Below are positions 1 to 9,054 of a DNA stretch of 64,000 nt, piece by piece. The translations under genes were made by a program, and so were the position numbers. Location of the stretch: NCBI RefSeq assembly GCF_000389635.1, contig NC_021182.1, positions 4,567,925 through 4,631,924 on the forward strand. Direction: 5' to 3'. The first letter of the stretch is position 1, and the number at the start of each line of letters is the position of its first letter. Under the pieces are notes generated by a model. It worked only from the letters and a program-made list of their open reading frames with translations. It made no database searches and had not been told where the DNA came from. The DNA comes from Clostridium pasteurianum BC1 (lineage in GTDB: Bacteria > Bacillota > Clostridia > Clostridiales > Clostridiaceae).

Positions 1-21
1 TGTTATTGAAAGTTTAGCCAT
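1..21 (-). CDS. rpmD: 50S ribosomal protein L30 (uL30), 5' end only
   Basis: Only the first seven codons (MAKLSIT) are inside the window, read from the ATG at 19-21. They match the usual start of uL30, the expected gene after uS5 in the spc operon. The Shine-Dalgarno AGGAGG (29-34) overlaps the rpsE stop codon, so the two genes are probably translationally coupled. The rest of the gene lies beyond position 1. Confidence 0.8.
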
Positions 22-32
22 GTTAACTCCTC

Positions 33-530
33 CTATCCTAATATTTCTTCAATAGATTTTCCTCTAAGCTCTGCAATATCTTCTACAGTTCTTAGTCTTG
101 ATAACCCATTTATTGTAGCATTTACTACGTTTCTTGCATTATTAGTTCCTAATGACTTAGCTCTAACATCTTTTAATCCAGCAAGTTCAAGGACTGCTCT
201 TGATGGTCCTCCAGCTATAACTCCTGTACCTTCAGTAGCTGGCATTATAAGAACTTTACCAGTTCCAAATATACCTTCAATAGTATGAGGGACTGTAGTT
301 CCAACCATTGCTACATGAACAATGTTTTTCTTAGCGTCTTCAATTCCTTTTCTTATAGCTTCAGGTATTTCAACAGACTTACCTGTTCCTACTCCTACGT
401 GACCATTTTCATCTCCAACTACTACTAATACGCTGAATCTAAAATTTCTTCCGCCTTTTACAACCTTAGCAACTCTATTAATGAATACAACTTTTTCTTT
501 AAGTTCTAATGTACTAGGATCTATCCTCAT
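33..530 (-). CDS. rpsE: 30S ribosomal protein S5 (uS5)
   Basis: uS5 sits on the back of the small subunit near the mRNA entry channel and helps decoding accuracy. The 165-residue protein has the N-terminal double-stranded-RNA-binding fold, with the basic loop [10 protein letters not shown] that is the usual site of spectinomycin-resistance changes; no deletion is visible there. The C-terminal half carries the conserved [15 protein letters not shown] stretch. Length is normal for the family. It lies between rplR and rpmD in the spc operon with short gaps, and a purine-rich ribosome site precedes the ATG at 530. Identification is secure. Confidence 0.98.
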   Translation of the reverse strand: MRIDPSTLELKEKVVFINRVAKVVKGGRNFRFSVLVVVGDENGHVGVGTGKSVEIPEAIRKGIEDAKKNIVHVAMVGTTVPHTIEGIFGTGKVLIMPATEGTGVIAGGPSRAVLELAGLKDVRAKSLGTNNARNVVNATINGLSRLRTVEDIAELRGKSIEEILG

Positions 531-546
531 TTATTTCCCTCCTTCT

Positions 547-909
547 CTAGAATTCTAAACCGGCAGTCCTTGCACCTTCAGCAAGTTCCTGTATTCTTCC
601 GTGATATACAAATCCGCCTCTATCAAAAACTACTTCTTTTATACCTTTTTCTACAGCTTTCTTTCCAATGATTTCACCAACAAGCCTTGCTGCCTCTTTA
701 TTGCTTCCTGCTTTAGACGAAAAATCTTTATCCTTAGTTGAAGCTGCAACAATAGTATTTCCTGCTATATCATCAATTAATTGAGCATATATGTTTTTTT
801 CACTTCTGAAAACTGCAAGTCTTGGTCTTTCAGTAGTACCAAAAATCTTTTTACGTACTCTCCTATGACGTTTATTTCTAGCTTCGCTTCTATCCTGCTT
901 TTTAAACAT
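547..909 (-). CDS. rplR: 50S ribosomal protein L18 (uL18)
   Basis: uL18 binds 5S rRNA and, with uL5, anchors it in the central protuberance of the large subunit. The 120 residues begin with a very basic N-terminal tail ([14 protein letters not shown]), followed by the family signature [16 protein letters not shown] and ending [17 protein letters not shown], the normal C-terminus. Length is typical. The gene lies between rplF and rpsE in the standard spc order, with a 16-bp gap to rpsE, so it is clearly part of one transcript with its neighbours. Confidence 0.98.
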   Translation of the reverse strand: MFKKQDRSEARNKRHRRVRKKIFGTTERPRLAVFRSEKNIYAQLIDDIAGNTIVAASTKDKDFSSKAGSNKEAARLVGEIIGKKAVEKGIKEVVFDRGGFVYHGRIQELAEGARTAGLEF

Positions 910-932
910 ACATTTTCACTCCTTTCTTGTAG

Positions 933-1472
933 TTACTTACCTGTTTTACCTTCCTTACGTCTGATGTGTTCATCAGTGTACTTAATTCCTTTTCCCTTAT
1001 AAGGTTCAGGTTTTCTCCATTTTCTTATATCTGCTGCTACAGATCCTACTAATTCCTTGTCAATACCTTTTACTGTAATTTTATTTGCATCAGGTGTTTC
1101 AAAATTAATACCTTCTACAGCGTCTATTTCAACTGGATGTGAATATCCAAGGCTTAATACTAATTTACTACCTTTTAATTGTGCTCTATAACCTACACCT
1201 ACTAGCTCAAGGGTTTTAGAAAAACCTTCTGTTACACCAGTAACCATATTGTGTATTAATGCTCTTGTTAATCCGTGAAGAGCTCTGTGATTTTTATCTT
1301 CGCTAGGTCGACTAACAATTACATTATTATCTTCTACAACTATTTTAATATCCTTATGCATAGTCTTAACAAGTTGACCTTTTGAGCCTTTAACAGTAAC
1401 AACGTTGTCTGGTGTTACTGCAACAGTCACACCATTAGGTATTACTACAGGCAATCTTCCTATTCTTGACAT
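933..1472 (-). CDS. rplF: 50S ribosomal protein L6 (uL6)
   Basis: uL6 lies near the factor-binding site of the large subunit, next to the sarcin-ricin loop. The 179-residue product shows the two repeated L6 domains: the N-terminal one from [12 protein letters not shown] to about residue 80, and the C-terminal one with the signature [12 protein letters not shown] near residue 155. Length is normal. It stands between rpsH and rplR. The ATG at 1472 has a good GGAGGTG ribosome site just upstream, which fixes the start. Confidence 0.98.
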   Translation of the reverse strand: MSRIGRLPVVIPNGVTVAVTPDNVVTVKGSKGQLVKTMHKDIKIVVEDNNVIVSRPSEDKNHRALHGLTRALIHNMVTGVTEGFSKTLELVGVGYRAQLKGSKLVLSLGYSHPVEIDAVEGINFETPDANKITVKGIDKELVGSVAADIRKWRKPEPYKGKGIKYTDEHIRRKEGKTGK

Positions 1473-1495
1473 AATTACACCTCCTGTTCATCTAA

Positions 1496-1894
1496 CTACC
1501 AGATATAGCAGATAACTTCTCCACCTAATCCTAGTTTTCTAGCTTCTTTGTCAGTAACTATACCTTTAGAAGTTGATATTACCGCAACACCTAATCCATT
1601 CAATACTTTAGGAGTTTCTTCTTTTCTACAATAAACTCTAAGACCAGGTTTTGATATTCTTCTAAGTCCAGTTATAACCCTTACTTTGCTTTGACCATAT
1701 TTCATACTAAGTCTTAACATTGGAACTGAACCGTCATTATATTCCTCTATATTCTTTATATATCCTTCTTGAAGCATTATATTTACTATTGCTTTCTTTA
1801 TAGTTGAAGAAGGTACTTCTACTACTTCGTGTTTAACTACGTTTGCATTTCTTATACGAGTTAGCAAATCCGCAATCGGGTCTGTCATAACCAT
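1496..1894 (-). CDS. rpsH: 30S ribosomal protein S8 (uS8)
   Basis: uS8 is a primary 16S-rRNA-binding protein of the central domain and, in some bacteria, the translational repressor of the spc operon. The 132-residue sequence has the N-terminal [15 protein letters not shown] motif after a two-residue extension (MV) and the family C-terminus [11 protein letters not shown]. The ATG at 1894 follows a clear AAGGAGG site, whereas the internal ATG two codons later is spaced less well, so the longer start is preferred. Gene order rpsZ-rpsH-rplF is canonical. Confidence 0.97.
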   Translation of the reverse strand: MVMTDPIADLLTRIRNANVVKHEVVEVPSSTIKKAIVNIMLQEGYIKNIEEYNDGSVPMLRLSMKYGQSKVRVITGLRRISKPGLRVYCRKEETPKVLNGLGVAVISTSKGIVTDKEARKLGLGGEVICYIW

Positions 1895-1923
1895 GTTTTA
1901 TGCCTCCTTTCATTCAATAACAA

Positions 1924-2109
1924 TTACCAGCTAGCTTTCCTACAACCAGGTATTTCACCTTTGTAAGCAAGTTCTCTGAAACATATACGGCAAATGCCAT
2001 ATTTTTTTAATACTGCATGTGGTCTTCCACATATTCTGCATCTAGTGTAAGCTCTAGTTGAAAATTTTGGTTCTTTTTTCCACTTTTCGATCATCGCCTT
2101 ACGTGCCAC
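1924..2109 (-). CDS. rpsZ: 30S ribosomal protein S14, zinc-binding type (uS14)
   Basis: This is the short, zinc-containing form of uS14, a late assembly protein of the small-subunit head. The 61 residues include four cysteines in two CxxC pairs (C24, C27, C40, C43), the zinc ribbon that defines this type; zinc-free paralogues are longer and lack them. Many Firmicutes keep a second, zinc-independent S14 elsewhere for zinc starvation, but none is in this window. It lies between rplE and rpsH, the standard place. Confidence 0.98.
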   Translation of the reverse strand: MARKAMIEKWKKEPKFSTRAYTRCRICGRPHAVLKKYGICRICFRELAYKGEIPGCRKASW

Positions 2110-2124
2110 GTTATTACCTCCTTA

Positions 2125-2667
2125 TTATTGAGCAAATGGCATACCAAGGAATCTCAATAGTTCTCTTGCTTCCTCGTCACTTTTTGCTGTAGTAACAAAT
2201 ATTATATCCATACCTCTTACTTTATCTATTTTATCATATTCTACTTCTGGAAATATTAATTGTTCTTTAATTCCTAAAGCATAATTTCCTCTTCCATCAA
2301 ATGCTTTGCTTGAAATTCCTCTAAAATCTCTAACTCTTGGTAGTGCTACATTCATAAGCTTATCAGCAAATTCATACATCTGCTGTTTTCTCAATGTAAC
2401 TTTACAGCCTATTGGCATGTTTTCTCTAATCTTAAAGTTTGCAATTGATTTTTTAGCTCTAGTTAAAATAGGTTTTTGACCAGTTATTAACTGTAAATCA
2501 GCTGTAGCAGATTCTAAAACTTTTGAATTTTCCTTAGCTTCTCCTACACCCATATTAATAACTATCTTTTCCAATTTAGGTATTTCCATTACATTTTTGT
2601 ATCCGAACTTTTCCATCAGTGCTGGAACAACTTCTTTTTCATACTTATCCTTTAGTCTTGCAGTCAT
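2125..2667 (-). CDS. rplE: 50S ribosomal protein L5 (uL5)
   Basis: uL5 links 5S rRNA to the large subunit and contacts the P-site tRNA and the small-subunit head through bridge B1b. The 180-residue product has the conserved [13 protein letters not shown] near residue 35, the loop [18 protein letters not shown] that touches 5S rRNA, and the C-terminal RDFRGIS...[10 protein letters not shown] block. Length is exactly typical. Fifteen bases separate it from rpsZ downstream. The start codon at 2667 has a strong GGGAGGG site. Confidence 0.98.
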   Translation of the reverse strand: MTARLKDKYEKEVVPALMEKFGYKNVMEIPKLEKIVINMGVGEAKENSKVLESATADLQLITGQKPILTRAKKSIANFKIRENMPIGCKVTLRKQQMYEFADKLMNVALPRVRDFRGISSKAFDGRGNYALGIKEQLIFPEVEYDKIDKVRGMDIIFVTTAKSDEEARELLRFLGMPFAQ

Positions 2668-2689
2668 GCATTAGCCCTCCCTTCAAAAT

Positions 2690-3013
2690 CTAAAATGTTT
2701 CTCCACACTTTTTGCATATTCTCACTTTTGTTCCGTCGTCTAACACTTTATTACTTATTCTTGTAGCTGAATTACATTTTGTACAATAAAGCATAACCTT
2801 TGAACTATTAACCGGTGCCTCTCTTTTTATAATTCCGCCTTGTACATTGGTCTTACTTGGTTTCTGATGTTTAGTAACAACATTTACATCTTTAACTAAT
2901 ACAGTTGACTTTTTAGGATATGCAGCTAAAACTTCCCCTGTTTTTCCCTTATCTTTACCTGAAACAACCACAACTGTGTCTTTTTTTCTAACATGAATTT
3001 TATTTATTGCCAT
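2690..3013 (-). CDS. rplX: 50S ribosomal protein L24 (uL24)
   Basis: uL24 is one of the two assembly-initiating proteins of the large subunit and lies at the tunnel exit. The 107 residues contain the KOW motif in the first 40 residues (VVVSGKDKGKTGEVL). The C-terminal part has two CxxC pairs (C77/C80 and C100/C103), so this is the zinc-ribbon form found in many bacteria rather than the cysteine-free form. It lies between rplN and rplE as usual. Identification is secure; zinc binding is inferred from the cysteines. Confidence 0.97.
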   Translation of the reverse strand: MAINKIHVRKKDTVVVVSGKDKGKTGEVLAAYPKKSTVLVKDVNVVTKHQKPSKTNVQGGIIKREAPVNSSKVMLYCTKCNSATRISNKVLDDGTKVRICKKCGETF

Positions 3014-3031
3014 CTAAAGCTACCTCCTATC

Positions 3032-3400
3032 CTATAGAACTTCAGGTGCTAATGATAAAATTTTATTAAATTCTTTATCTCTTAACTCCCTAGCAACAGG
3101 CCCGAAGATACGAGTTCCTCTTGGCTGTTTATCATCTTTTATCACTACAGCCGCATTTTCATCAAATCTGATATATGAACCGTCTGCTCTTCTTAAACCC
3201 TTAACTGATCTAACTATTACTGCCTTAACAACTTCACCTTTTTTAACAACACCGCCTGGTGTTGCACTTTTAACGCTAGCAACTATTATATCACCAATGT
3301 TTCCCCATTTTCTTTTGGAACCACCTAATACTCTTATACACATAATCTCTTTTGCACCAGAATTATCTGCTATTTTTAATACAGTTTGCTGTTGTATCAT
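3032..3400 (-). CDS. rplN: 50S ribosomal protein L14 (uL14)
   Basis: uL14 takes part in the B8 intersubunit bridge and is the docking site of the silencing factor RsfS. The 122-residue sequence begins [18 protein letters not shown] and includes the family signature [18 protein letters not shown] near residues 40-60. Both match the family closely, as does the length. It lies between rpsQ and rplX. The overlapping plus-strand open frame at 3352-3738 is only a shadow of this gene and rpsQ. Confidence 0.98.
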   Translation of the reverse strand: MIQQQTVLKIADNSGAKEIMCIRVLGGSKRKWGNIGDIIVASVKSATPGGVVKKGEVVKAVIVRSVKGLRRADGSYIRFDENAAVVIKDDKQPRGTRIFGPVARELRDKEFNKILSLAPEVL

Positions 3401-3428
3401 CTAAATACCCTCCTTTCAATTCAAAAGA

Positions 3429-3683
3429 CTATTTAGCCTTTTCGACTATTTCCACGATTCTCCATCTTTTATCCTTTGATAATGGTCTTGTTTCCATTAT
3501 TAATACTTTATCATCAACTTTTGCTTCATTATTTTCATCGTGTGCCTTAAACTTAGTAGTTCTGTTAACTGTTTTACCATATAAAGGATGGCGAACTTTA
3601 GTTTCTACAGCAACTACAACAGTTTTATCCATTTTATCTGAAACAACCTTACCGATTCTTGTCTTTCTATTTCCTCTTTCCAC
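3429..3683 (-). CDS. rpsQ: 30S ribosomal protein S17 (uS17)
   Basis: uS17 is an early-binding protein that stabilises the lower body of the 30S subunit. The 84-residue product shows the OB-fold with the signature [14 protein letters not shown] and the loop [19 protein letters not shown]. Length is normal. Its ATG at 3683 follows a GGAGGTTG ribosome site. The gene sits between rpmC and rplN, the universal order, with about 20 bases on each side, consistent with one polycistronic mRNA. Confidence 0.98.
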   Translation of the reverse strand: MERGNRKTRIGKVVSDKMDKTVVVAVETKVRHPLYGKTVNRTTKFKAHDENNEAKVDDKVLIMETRPLSKDKRWRIVEIVEKAK

Positions 3684-3703
3684 AGGACAACCTCCTTTCA
3701 GCT

Positions 3704-3907
3704 TTACTGTTCAAACGCCCTTAGTTCTTCTTCTCTAAGGATGGTTTTAATCTGGGCTATAGATTTTTTAACTTCTCTTATTCTCATAGGGTTCTCAAGT
3801 TGACCTGTAGCCAATTGAAACCTAAGCCTAAATAATTCTGCTTTTAAATCAACCAATTGAGTTTGTAAATCTTGAGGAGTTTGTTCTCTTAATTCTTTAG
3901 CCTTCAT
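3704..3907 (-). CDS. rpmC: 50S ribosomal protein L29 (uL29)
   Basis: uL29 is a small helical hairpin at the tunnel exit where trigger factor and SRP dock. I place the start at the ATG at 3907 ([15 protein letters not shown]), giving 67 residues, the normal family size. The open frame extends upstream to 3949, but those 14 extra codons lie wholly inside rplP and have no family similarity. With this start, rpmC overlaps the rplP 3' end by 11 bases, which suggests coupled translation. Confidence 0.95.
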   Translation of the reverse strand: MKAKELREQTPQDLQTQLVDLKAELFRLRFQLATGQLENPMRIREVKKSIAQIKTILREEELRAFEQ

Positions 3908-4340
3908 TAATTTCACCGCCCATTTCCTCAAAGTCTTTTCTTGTAACAAACTTAGTACTTACAGGAAGTTTATGTGAAGCAAGTCTCATTGCCTCTCTTG
4001 CCTGCGCTTCAGTTACGCCTGATATTTCAAATAACACTCTGCCTGGTTTAATTACTGCAACCCAATATTCTGGTGAACCTTTACCAGAACCCATACGAGT
4101 TTCTGCTGGTTTTTCAGTAACTGGTTTGTCTGGGAAAATCTTTATCCAAAGTTTTCCTCCTCTTTTAACATATCTATTTATAGCTACTCTGGCAGCTTCA
4201 ATTTGATTACTTGTTATCCAACCACATTCTGTAGCTTGTAAACCATAATCACCATAAGCAATAAAATTACCTCTTGTTGCTTTACCTTTCATTCTGCCAC
4301 GTTGTACTTTACGACGTTTAACTCTTTTAGGCATTAACAT
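3897..4340 (-). CDS. rplP: 50S ribosomal protein L16 (uL16)
   Basis: uL16 is a late assembly protein beside the A-site tRNA elbow and the peptidyl transferase centre. The 147 residues open with the clostridial-type [19 protein letters not shown] and contain the signatures GFIxYGDYG-like ([12 protein letters not shown]) and [12 protein letters not shown]. Residues around [19 protein letters not shown] form the loop near the A site. Length is normal. It lies between rpsC and rpmC and overlaps the latter slightly. Confidence 0.98.
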   Translation of the reverse strand: MLMPKRVKRRKVQRGRMKGKATRGNFIAYGDYGLQATECGWITSNQIEAARVAINRYVKRGGKLWIKIFPDKPVTEKPAETRMGSGKGSPEYWVAVIKPGRVLFEISGVTEAQAREAMRLASHKLPVSTKFVTRKDFEEMGGEINEG

Positions 4341-4357
4341 ATCGTATTCCTCCTTCC

Positions 4358-5026
4358 TTACGCGTTTACTTCTTCCTTTTTCTCAATCTTCTTTGTAGGA
4401 AGAACTTCACCTCTATATACCCATACTTTTACACCTATTTTTCCGTATGTAGTATCTGCTTCTGCAAAACCATAATCTATATCAGCTCTTAAAGTCTGAA
4501 GCGGAATTGTTCCTTCATGGTACTGCTCTGTTCTTGCTATTTCAGCTCCAGCAAGTCTTCCTGAACATGAAGTTTTAACACCCTTTACCCCAAACCTCAT
4601 AGCTCTTTGGATAGTTTGCTTCATAGCTCTTCTAAAAGAAATTCTTCTTTCTAATTGTGATGCTACATTTTCAGCCATAAGTTGTGCATCACTATCTGCA
4701 TTTTTAACCTCAACGATATTAATTAAAATATTTTTATCAGAAACTAAATTCTTAGCTTCCTTTTTTAAAGCTTCAATACCTTGACCGCCTTTTCCTATAA
4801 CCATTCCTGGTTTAGCAGTATATATATTTAACTTTATTCTTTTTGCAGCTCTTTCAATTTCAATTTTTGAAATTCCTGCATTGTGAAGTTTTTTATTAAC
4901 AAACTCTCTAATCTTGTTATCTTCAACTAAATAATCTGCAAAATTCTTATTATCAGCATACCATTTAGCATTCCAATCCTTGATTACACCAACTCTTAGT
5001 CCATGCGGATTAACTTTTTGTCCCAA
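4358..5026 (-). CDS. rpsC: 30S ribosomal protein S3 (uS3)
   Basis: uS3 lines the mRNA entry tunnel and contributes to the ribosomal helicase activity. The 222-residue product starts [23 protein letters not shown], the invariant family start. It carries a type 2 KH domain with the [12 protein letters not shown] loop near residue 75 and the C-terminal S3 domain [17 protein letters not shown]. The lysine- and glutamate-rich tail is ordinary. Neighbours are rplV upstream and rplP downstream. Confidence 0.98.
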   Translation of the reverse strand: MGQKVNPHGLRVGVIKDWNAKWYADNKNFADYLVEDNKIREFVNKKLHNAGISKIEIERAAKRIKLNIYTAKPGMVIGKGGQGIEALKKEAKNLVSDKNILINIVEVKNADSDAQLMAENVASQLERRISFRRAMKQTIQRAMRFGVKGVKTSCSGRLAGAEIARTEQYHEGTIPLQTLRADIDYGFAEADTTYGKIGVKVWVYRGEVLPTKKIEKKEEVNA

Positions 5027-5042
5027 ACTGTTTCCCTCCTTT

Positions 5043-5378
5043 TTATGCTCTTTCTTTTACAACTAGGGTAATATGACTAGTTCTTTTTTTAATTTTAAAT
5101 GCTCTACCTTGTGCGTGTGGTCTAAATCTTTTTAATGTTGAACCTTGACCAGTAAATGCATCAGCAACATATAATCTGTTTATATCTAAATTCAAATTAT
5201 TTTCTGCATTTGCAACCGCTGATTTTAATACCTTACTTACAACATCCGCTGCATCCTTTGGAGTGTATTGTAATATAGCGAAAGCCTCATTTACATTTTT
5301 ACCTCTTATTAAATCAAGAACAATGCCTATTTTCATTGAAGACATTCTTACATACTTGGCTATTGATCTAGCTTCCAT
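5043..5378 (-). CDS. rplV: 50S ribosomal protein L22 (uL22)
   Basis: uL22 reaches into the peptide exit tunnel with an extended beta-hairpin and is a known site of macrolide-resistance changes. The 111-residue protein shows [20 protein letters not shown] in the globular part and the hairpin [20 protein letters not shown] near the C-terminus; no insertion or deletion is visible in the hairpin. Length matches the family. It sits between rpsS and rpsC in the standard S10 order. Confidence 0.98.
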   Translation of the reverse strand: MEARSIAKYVRMSSMKIGIVLDLIRGKNVNEAFAILQYTPKDAADVVSKVLKSAVANAENNLNLDINRLYVADAFTGQGSTLKRFRPHAQGRAFKIKKRTSHITLVVKERA

Positions 5379-5401
5379 TAATGATTACCTCCTTCCTAAA
5401 G

Positions 5402-5686
5402 CTATCTAAGTCCTGATGACTTTTCAGTGTTATCTCCGTGTCCTTTAAAAGTTCTTGTTAGAACAAATTCTCCTAATTTGTGTCCAACCATATCTTCGCT
5501 TACATATACTGGAACATGCTTTCTACCATCATGAACAGCTATAGTGTGACCTACCATTTGTGGGAAAATTGTTGAACTTCTTGACCAAGTCTTTATTACT
5601 TTCTTTTCACCACTTTTATTCATTTCATTAATTCTTTTTAAAAGCACTTCTTGCACAAAAGGTCCTTTTTTTACTGATCTACTCAC
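5402..5686 (-). CDS. rpsS: 30S ribosomal protein S19 (uS19)
   Basis: uS19 is in the head of the 30S subunit and contacts the large subunit and A-site tRNA. The 94 residues start [19 protein letters not shown] and include the signature [17 protein letters not shown], both strongly diagnostic. The ATG at 5686 lacks a long upstream overlap: a 62-bp gap containing a perfect 10-bp hairpin (5724-5746) separates it from rplB. Length and order are normal. Confidence 0.98.
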   Translation of the reverse strand: MSRSVKKGPFVQEVLLKRINEMNKSGEKKVIKTWSRSSTIFPQMVGHTIAVHDGRKHVPVYVSEDMVGHKLGEFVLTRTFKGHGDNTEKSSGLR

Positions 5687-5723
5687 CTTGTCGGCCTCCC
5701 TTCACATAACTTAATTGGAAATC

Positions 5724-5746
5724 AGAAGAGAATTCTATTCTCTTCT
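5724..5746 (-). other. Hairpin between rplB and rpsS
   Basis: AGAAGAGAAT and ATTCTCTTCT form a perfect 10-bp stem with a 3-base loop, in the 62-bp gap of an otherwise tightly packed operon. No U-run follows on the minus strand, so it is not a classical terminator. It could be an mRNA stability or processing element. Confidence 0.5.
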
Positions 5747-5748
5747 AA

Positions 5749-6582
5749 TTACTTAGTTTTTCTACCTTTAACAATAAGTCTATCTGAATATTTCTTATTT
5801 TTTCTTGTTTTATAACCAAGTGCTGGTTTACCCCATGGAGTAAGAGGTCCTGGGTGTCCTACTGGAGACTTACCTTCACCACCACCATGTGGATGGTCAT
5901 TAGGATTCATTACAGAACCTCTAACCGTTGGTCTAATTCCCATATGCCTTTTTCTTCCAGCTTTACCTATATTCACAATTTCATGTGTTAAGTTTGAAAC
6001 TGTTCCTATAGTAGCTTTACATTCTATTCTTACATATCTCATCTCACCGCTTGGAAGTCTTAATGTTGCATATCCTCCCTCTTTAGCCATAAGTTGAGCA
6101 CTAGCACCAGCTGATCTAACTAATTGAGCGCCTTTTCCTACTGATAATTCAACATTATGAACTATAGTACCTACTGGTATATTTTTAAGCGGTAATGAAT
6201 TACCTATCTTTATATCTGATTCTTCACCTGATACAACCACATCTCCAACTTTTAGTCCAACTGGAGCAATTATGTATCTCTTCTCACCATCAACATAAGA
6301 AATAAGAGCAATAAATGCGGATCTATTAGGATCATATTCTATTGTTGCTACTTTTGCTGGTATATTATCCTTATTTCTTTTGAAATCAATTAATCTGTAT
6401 TTTTGCTTAGCTCCTCCACCTATGTGGCGGACAGTTATTTTACCTTGAGCATTTCTTCCGCCTTTTCTTTTCTTTTCTACAAGAAGTGATTTTTCGGGTA
6501 CATTTGTTGTTATTTCTTCAAATGTACATACTGTCATTTCTCTTCTTGAAGGGGAAGTGGGGTTAAATCCTTTAACTGCCAT
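5749..6582 (-). CDS. rplB: 50S ribosomal protein L2 (uL2)
   Basis: uL2 is one of the most conserved large-subunit proteins, required for subunit joining and peptidyl transferase activity. The 277-residue product has the N-terminal OB domain with [18 protein letters not shown] and the C-terminal domain with [18 protein letters not shown], which includes the histidine linked to peptidyl transfer. It ends [14 protein letters not shown]. Length is typical. It lies between rplW and rpsS and has a strong GGAGGAG site before the ATG at 6582. Confidence 0.98.
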   Translation of the reverse strand: MAVKGFNPTSPSRREMTVCTFEEITTNVPEKSLLVEKKRKGGRNAQGKITVRHIGGGAKQKYRLIDFKRNKDNIPAKVATIEYDPNRSAFIALISYVDGEKRYIIAPVGLKVGDVVVSGEESDIKIGNSLPLKNIPVGTIVHNVELSVGKGAQLVRSAGASAQLMAKEGGYATLRLPSGEMRYVRIECKATIGTVSNLTHEIVNIGKAGRKRHMGIRPTVRGSVMNPNDHPHGGGEGKSPVGHPGPLTPWGKPALGYKTRKNKKYSDRLIVKGRKTK

Positions 6583-6642
6583 TTTCTTTTTCTCCTCCTT
6601 TTTTCGCTTATCTGGCCATCAGCCAATACTAGCTCTTATTAA

Positions 6643-6939
6643 CTATTTCATTCCTTCAAAAAATTCAATTGACTTGCTTTCACCTGTAAGCTTTACAACG
6701 GCCTTTTTATAATCAGCTCTCTTACCAACGTGAACTCCAACTCTTTTTGTCTTTCCCAATATATTAGCTGTCTTTACATCTTCCACTTTAACTCCGAAGA
6801 CTTCTTCTACAGCTTTTTTAATTTGGCTTTTGTTTGCGTGCACATCAACAACAAAGGTGTATTTTTTATCTGACATTTCAGCCATACTTTTTTCAGTTAT
6901 TATTGGTTTTCTTATAATATCATGGCTAGTTAAATTCAT
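6643..6939 (-). CDS. rplW: 50S ribosomal protein L23 (uL23)
   Basis: uL23 at the tunnel exit is the main docking site for trigger factor and SRP. The 98 residues start [19 protein letters not shown] and contain the conserved [20 protein letters not shown] block and the exposed [12 protein letters not shown] region. Length is normal. The start codon ATG (6937-6939) overlaps the rplD stop codon by one base (TAATG), so rplW is likely translated by ribosomes finishing rplD. Confidence 0.98.
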   Translation of the reverse strand: MNLTSHDIIRKPIITEKSMAEMSDKKYTFVVDVHANKSQIKKAVEEVFGVKVEDVKTANILGKTKRVGVHVGKRADYKKAVVKLTGESKSIEFFEGMK

Positions 6940-7559
6940 TATGCATACACCTCCTCAATTTTTGACACAGCATCCTTAGTTATTATAAAATTATCATATT
7001 TTAAAATATCATAAACATTTAAGTTATTAGCTGGAATTACTGTAGTACCTTCAATGTTTCTAACTGATTTATAAACATTTTCGTTTGAATCAGCTACAAC
7101 GATTAAAGCTTTTTTTGAATTAAATGCATTTAACATTTTTACTACTTCTTTTGTCTTTGGAACTTCAAATTCTAACTCTTCTAATACGATAATTTCATTT
7201 TCTGCTACTTTACTGCTCAATGCAGATTTCATAGCTACTCGTCTCATTGATTTCGGAACTGACATTCTGTAACTTCTTGGCTTTGGTGCGAAAACCACAC
7301 CACCATGTATCCATTGTGGAGATCTGATTGATCCTTGTCTTGCTCTACCAGTTCCCTTTTGTCTCCAAGGTTTAATTCCACCTCCGGAAACCTCTGATCT
7401 AGTTTTAGCACTTTGATTTCCTTGTCTTTTATTCGCTAGTAATGCAACTACAACCTGATGTAATGCATCAGCATTTACTTCTGCCCCAAAAACTTCAGTT
7501 GACAATTCAATGTCTCCAACTTTTTTTCCTTCTTTATTAAACAATCCTACTGTAGGCAT
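6939..7559 (-). CDS. rplD: 50S ribosomal protein L4 (uL4)
   Basis: uL4 lines the exit tunnel with a long extended loop and in several bacteria also represses the S10 operon. The 206-residue sequence includes the loop [28 protein letters not shown] near residues 45-75, with no change at the tunnel constriction that I can see. The C-terminal part ([19 protein letters not shown]) is ordinary. The stop overlaps the rplW start by one base. Its possible regulatory target is the S10 leader at 8592-8806 (inference). Confidence 0.97.
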   Translation of the reverse strand: MPTVGLFNKEGKKVGDIELSTEVFGAEVNADALHQVVVALLANKRQGNQSAKTRSEVSGGGIKPWRQKGTGRARQGSIRSPQWIHGGVVFAPKPRSYRMSVPKSMRRVAMKSALSSKVAENEIIVLEELEFEVPKTKEVVKMLNAFNSKKALIVVADSNENVYKSVRNIEGTTVIPANNLNVYDILKYDNFIITKDAVSKIEEVYA

Positions 7560-7583
7560 TCTGTATCCTCCTTTCCAATAAAG

Positions 7584-8213
7584 TTAGGCTTTAACAGAGT
7601 TTCTTATTACAATGAAACCCTTGTTTGGACCAGGCACTCCACCTTTAATTAATATTACGTTCTTCTCTGGAATTACCTTTGCCACCTCTAAATTTAATAC
7701 TGTTGTATTAACATGACCCATGTGTCCTGGCATTTTTTTATTTTTAAAAGTTCTTGATGGATCTGATGAAGCTCCCATAGAACCTACTGCTCTATGAAAT
7801 TTTGATCCATGACTCATTGGTCCTCTATGACCGTTCCATCTTCTTATTGTACCTTGGAATCCCTTACCTTTAGAAACTCCTGATACATCCACTTTTTCCC
7901 CTGCTGCAAAAGTATCAACTTTTATTTCAGTGCCCAATTCATAAGCACTTATATCTTCTAATCTAAATTCTTTTATGAATTTTTTTACAGATACACCAGC
8001 TTTATCAAAGTGCCCTTTTAGTGGTTTATTGATTAATTTTTCTCTTGTATCATAAAAGCCAACCTGTATTGCTTCATATCCATCATTTTCCGTTGTTTTT
8101 TTCTGTAAAACAACGCAAGGACCTGCTTCTATAACAGTTACAGGAACTATTTTACCTGCTTCATTAAATATTTGGGTCATACCAAGTTTTTTACCCAGTA
8201 TAGCTTTTTTCAT
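7584..8213 (-). CDS. rplC: 50S ribosomal protein L3 (uL3)
   Basis: uL3 is an early assembly protein whose loop reaches the peptidyl transferase centre. I place the start at the ATG at 8213 ([16 protein letters not shown]), giving 209 residues. The frame could begin three codons earlier at a GTG, but that GTG is inside the Shine-Dalgarno AGGAGGTG, so it cannot be the start. The motif [19 protein letters not shown], with [13 protein letters not shown] after it, is the peptidyl-transferase loop. Length is normal. A small hairpin (8241-8255) lies in the gap to rpsJ. Confidence 0.97.
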   Translation of the reverse strand: MKKAILGKKLGMTQIFNEAGKIVPVTVIEAGPCVVLQKKTTENDGYEAIQVGFYDTREKLINKPLKGHFDKAGVSVKKFIKEFRLEDISAYELGTEIKVDTFAAGEKVDVSGVSKGKGFQGTIRRWNGHRGPMSHGSKFHRAVGSMGASSDPSRTFKNKKMPGHMGHVNTTVLNLEVAKVIPEKNVILIKGGVPGPNKGFIVIRNSVKA

Positions 8214-8240
8214 ATCTAGCACCTCCTCGACACATCATTG

Positions 8241-8255
8241 GATCGCATTGCGATC
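8241..8255 (-). other. Small hairpin between rpsJ and rplC
   Basis: GATCGC-ATT-GCGATC forms a 6-bp perfect stem in the 69-bp gap between rpsJ and rplC. It is GC-richer than its surroundings but no U-run follows. Function unknown; possibly mRNA stability. Confidence 0.35.
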
Positions 8256-8282
8256 ATAACGGTCAAAACTAATTTATAAATT

Positions 8283-8591
8283 TTATAATTTTATTTCAAT
8301 ATCAACACCTGCTGGCAAATCTAATCTCATTAGAGCATCTACAGTCTTTGGTGATGGACTCAATATATCTATAAGTCTTTTATGTGTCCTGATTTCAAAC
8401 TGTTCTCTTGAATCTTTGTATTTATGTGGAGCTCTTAATATTGTAACTACGTCTTTTTCTGTTGGTAAAGGTACTGGACCTGCTACCTTTGCTCCTGTTG
8501 ATTTAGCAGTTTCAACTATTTTTTCGGCTGATTGATCAAGTATTGTATGATCAAAAGCTTTTAACCTAATTCTTATTTTTTGTTTTGCCAT
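8283..8591 (-). CDS. rpsJ: 30S ribosomal protein S10 (uS10, NusE)
   Basis: uS10 belongs to the 30S head and, as NusE, joins NusB in the antitermination complex on boxA RNA. The 102-residue protein includes the signature [33 protein letters not shown], of which the first part is the NusB-binding surface. Length is typical. It is the first gene of the S10-spc transcript; the promoter at 8814-8842 and a structured leader of about 215 nt lie upstream. Confidence 0.98.
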   Translation of the reverse strand: MAKQKIRIRLKAFDHTILDQSAEKIVETAKSTGAKVAGPVPLPTEKDVVTILRAPHKYKDSREQFEIRTHKRLIDILSPSPKTVDALMRLDLPAGVDIEIKL

Positions 8592-8806
8592 TTTATTTCC
8601 CTCCTTTTCATCGCACGCTCATCTTCTTACGTACAACAGCGGACGTTCTATAAACTGTTCCACGTGTTGCATATCTAATATATAAAGATACAACACATAA
8701 ATAGGTCATAGCCTACCCGTCGCCCGGTTCAAGACCGTGACATGCTCAGTAAGAATTCCCCGTAAGTGCGGCTACCTCTTACCTCATCGCTGTTTTCACA
8801 TAACAA
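8592..8806 (-). ncRNA. Structured 5' leader of the S10 operon
   Basis: The promoter at 8814-8842 predicts an untranslated leader of about 215 nt before rpsJ. It is much GC-richer than other intergenic DNA here. A 7-bp long-range helix is possible between AACAGCG (8788-8794) and CGCTGTT (8635-8641), enclosing a long hairpin GTGTTGTATCT...AGATATGCAACAC around 8666-8698 and a GTAAGA/TCTTAC helix. S10 leaders controlled by ribosomal protein L4 are known in other bacteria; whether this one is L4-controlled is inference. Confidence 0.6.
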
Positions 8807-8813
8807 CTCTTAT

Positions 8814-8842
8814 ATTATACAACCAATTTTATATTTTAGCAA
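8814..8842 (-). promoter_or_regulatory. Sigma-A promoter of the S10-spc operon
   Basis: TTGCTA (8837-8842), a 17-bp spacer and TATAAT (8814-8819) on the minus strand. It is the only good match upstream of rpsJ and places transcription start near 8806. A further AT-rich stretch without features (8843-8960) separates it from the tuf1 terminator. Confidence 0.75.
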
Positions 8843-8957
8843 GCATTTTTTAATTTTAAACTTCAATTCATGCTCTGTTTAAATTTCAAATCGAAATATT
8901 TTTCAAAGTTGCCATATTATATTATTATCATATATTATTTTTAGATCATTATTTTAT

Positions 8958-8992
8958 AAAACAAAAAGAGAAGAGCGTCCTCTTCTCTTTTT
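8958..8992 (-). terminator. Rho-independent terminator after tuf1
   Basis: AAAGAGAAGAG-GACG-CTCTTCTCTTT is an 11-bp stem followed on the minus strand by TTGTTTT. It lies 75 bases after the tuf1 stop and ends the rpsL-rpsG-fusA-tuf1 transcript. The A-run on the other side makes it potentially bidirectional. Confidence 0.9.
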
Positions 8993-9054
8993 TAAATAAA
9001 GCTTTATTTATATATTTTCCATAACAAAATTTCAATTTATAATTACATACAAAA

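Noticed and set aside
8724-8738. tRNA-like T-loop motif GGTTCAAGACC on the plus strand
   Set aside because: No acceptor, D-arm or anticodon stem surrounds it, and the T-stem has a mismatch. It is part of the S10 leader read on the wrong strand.
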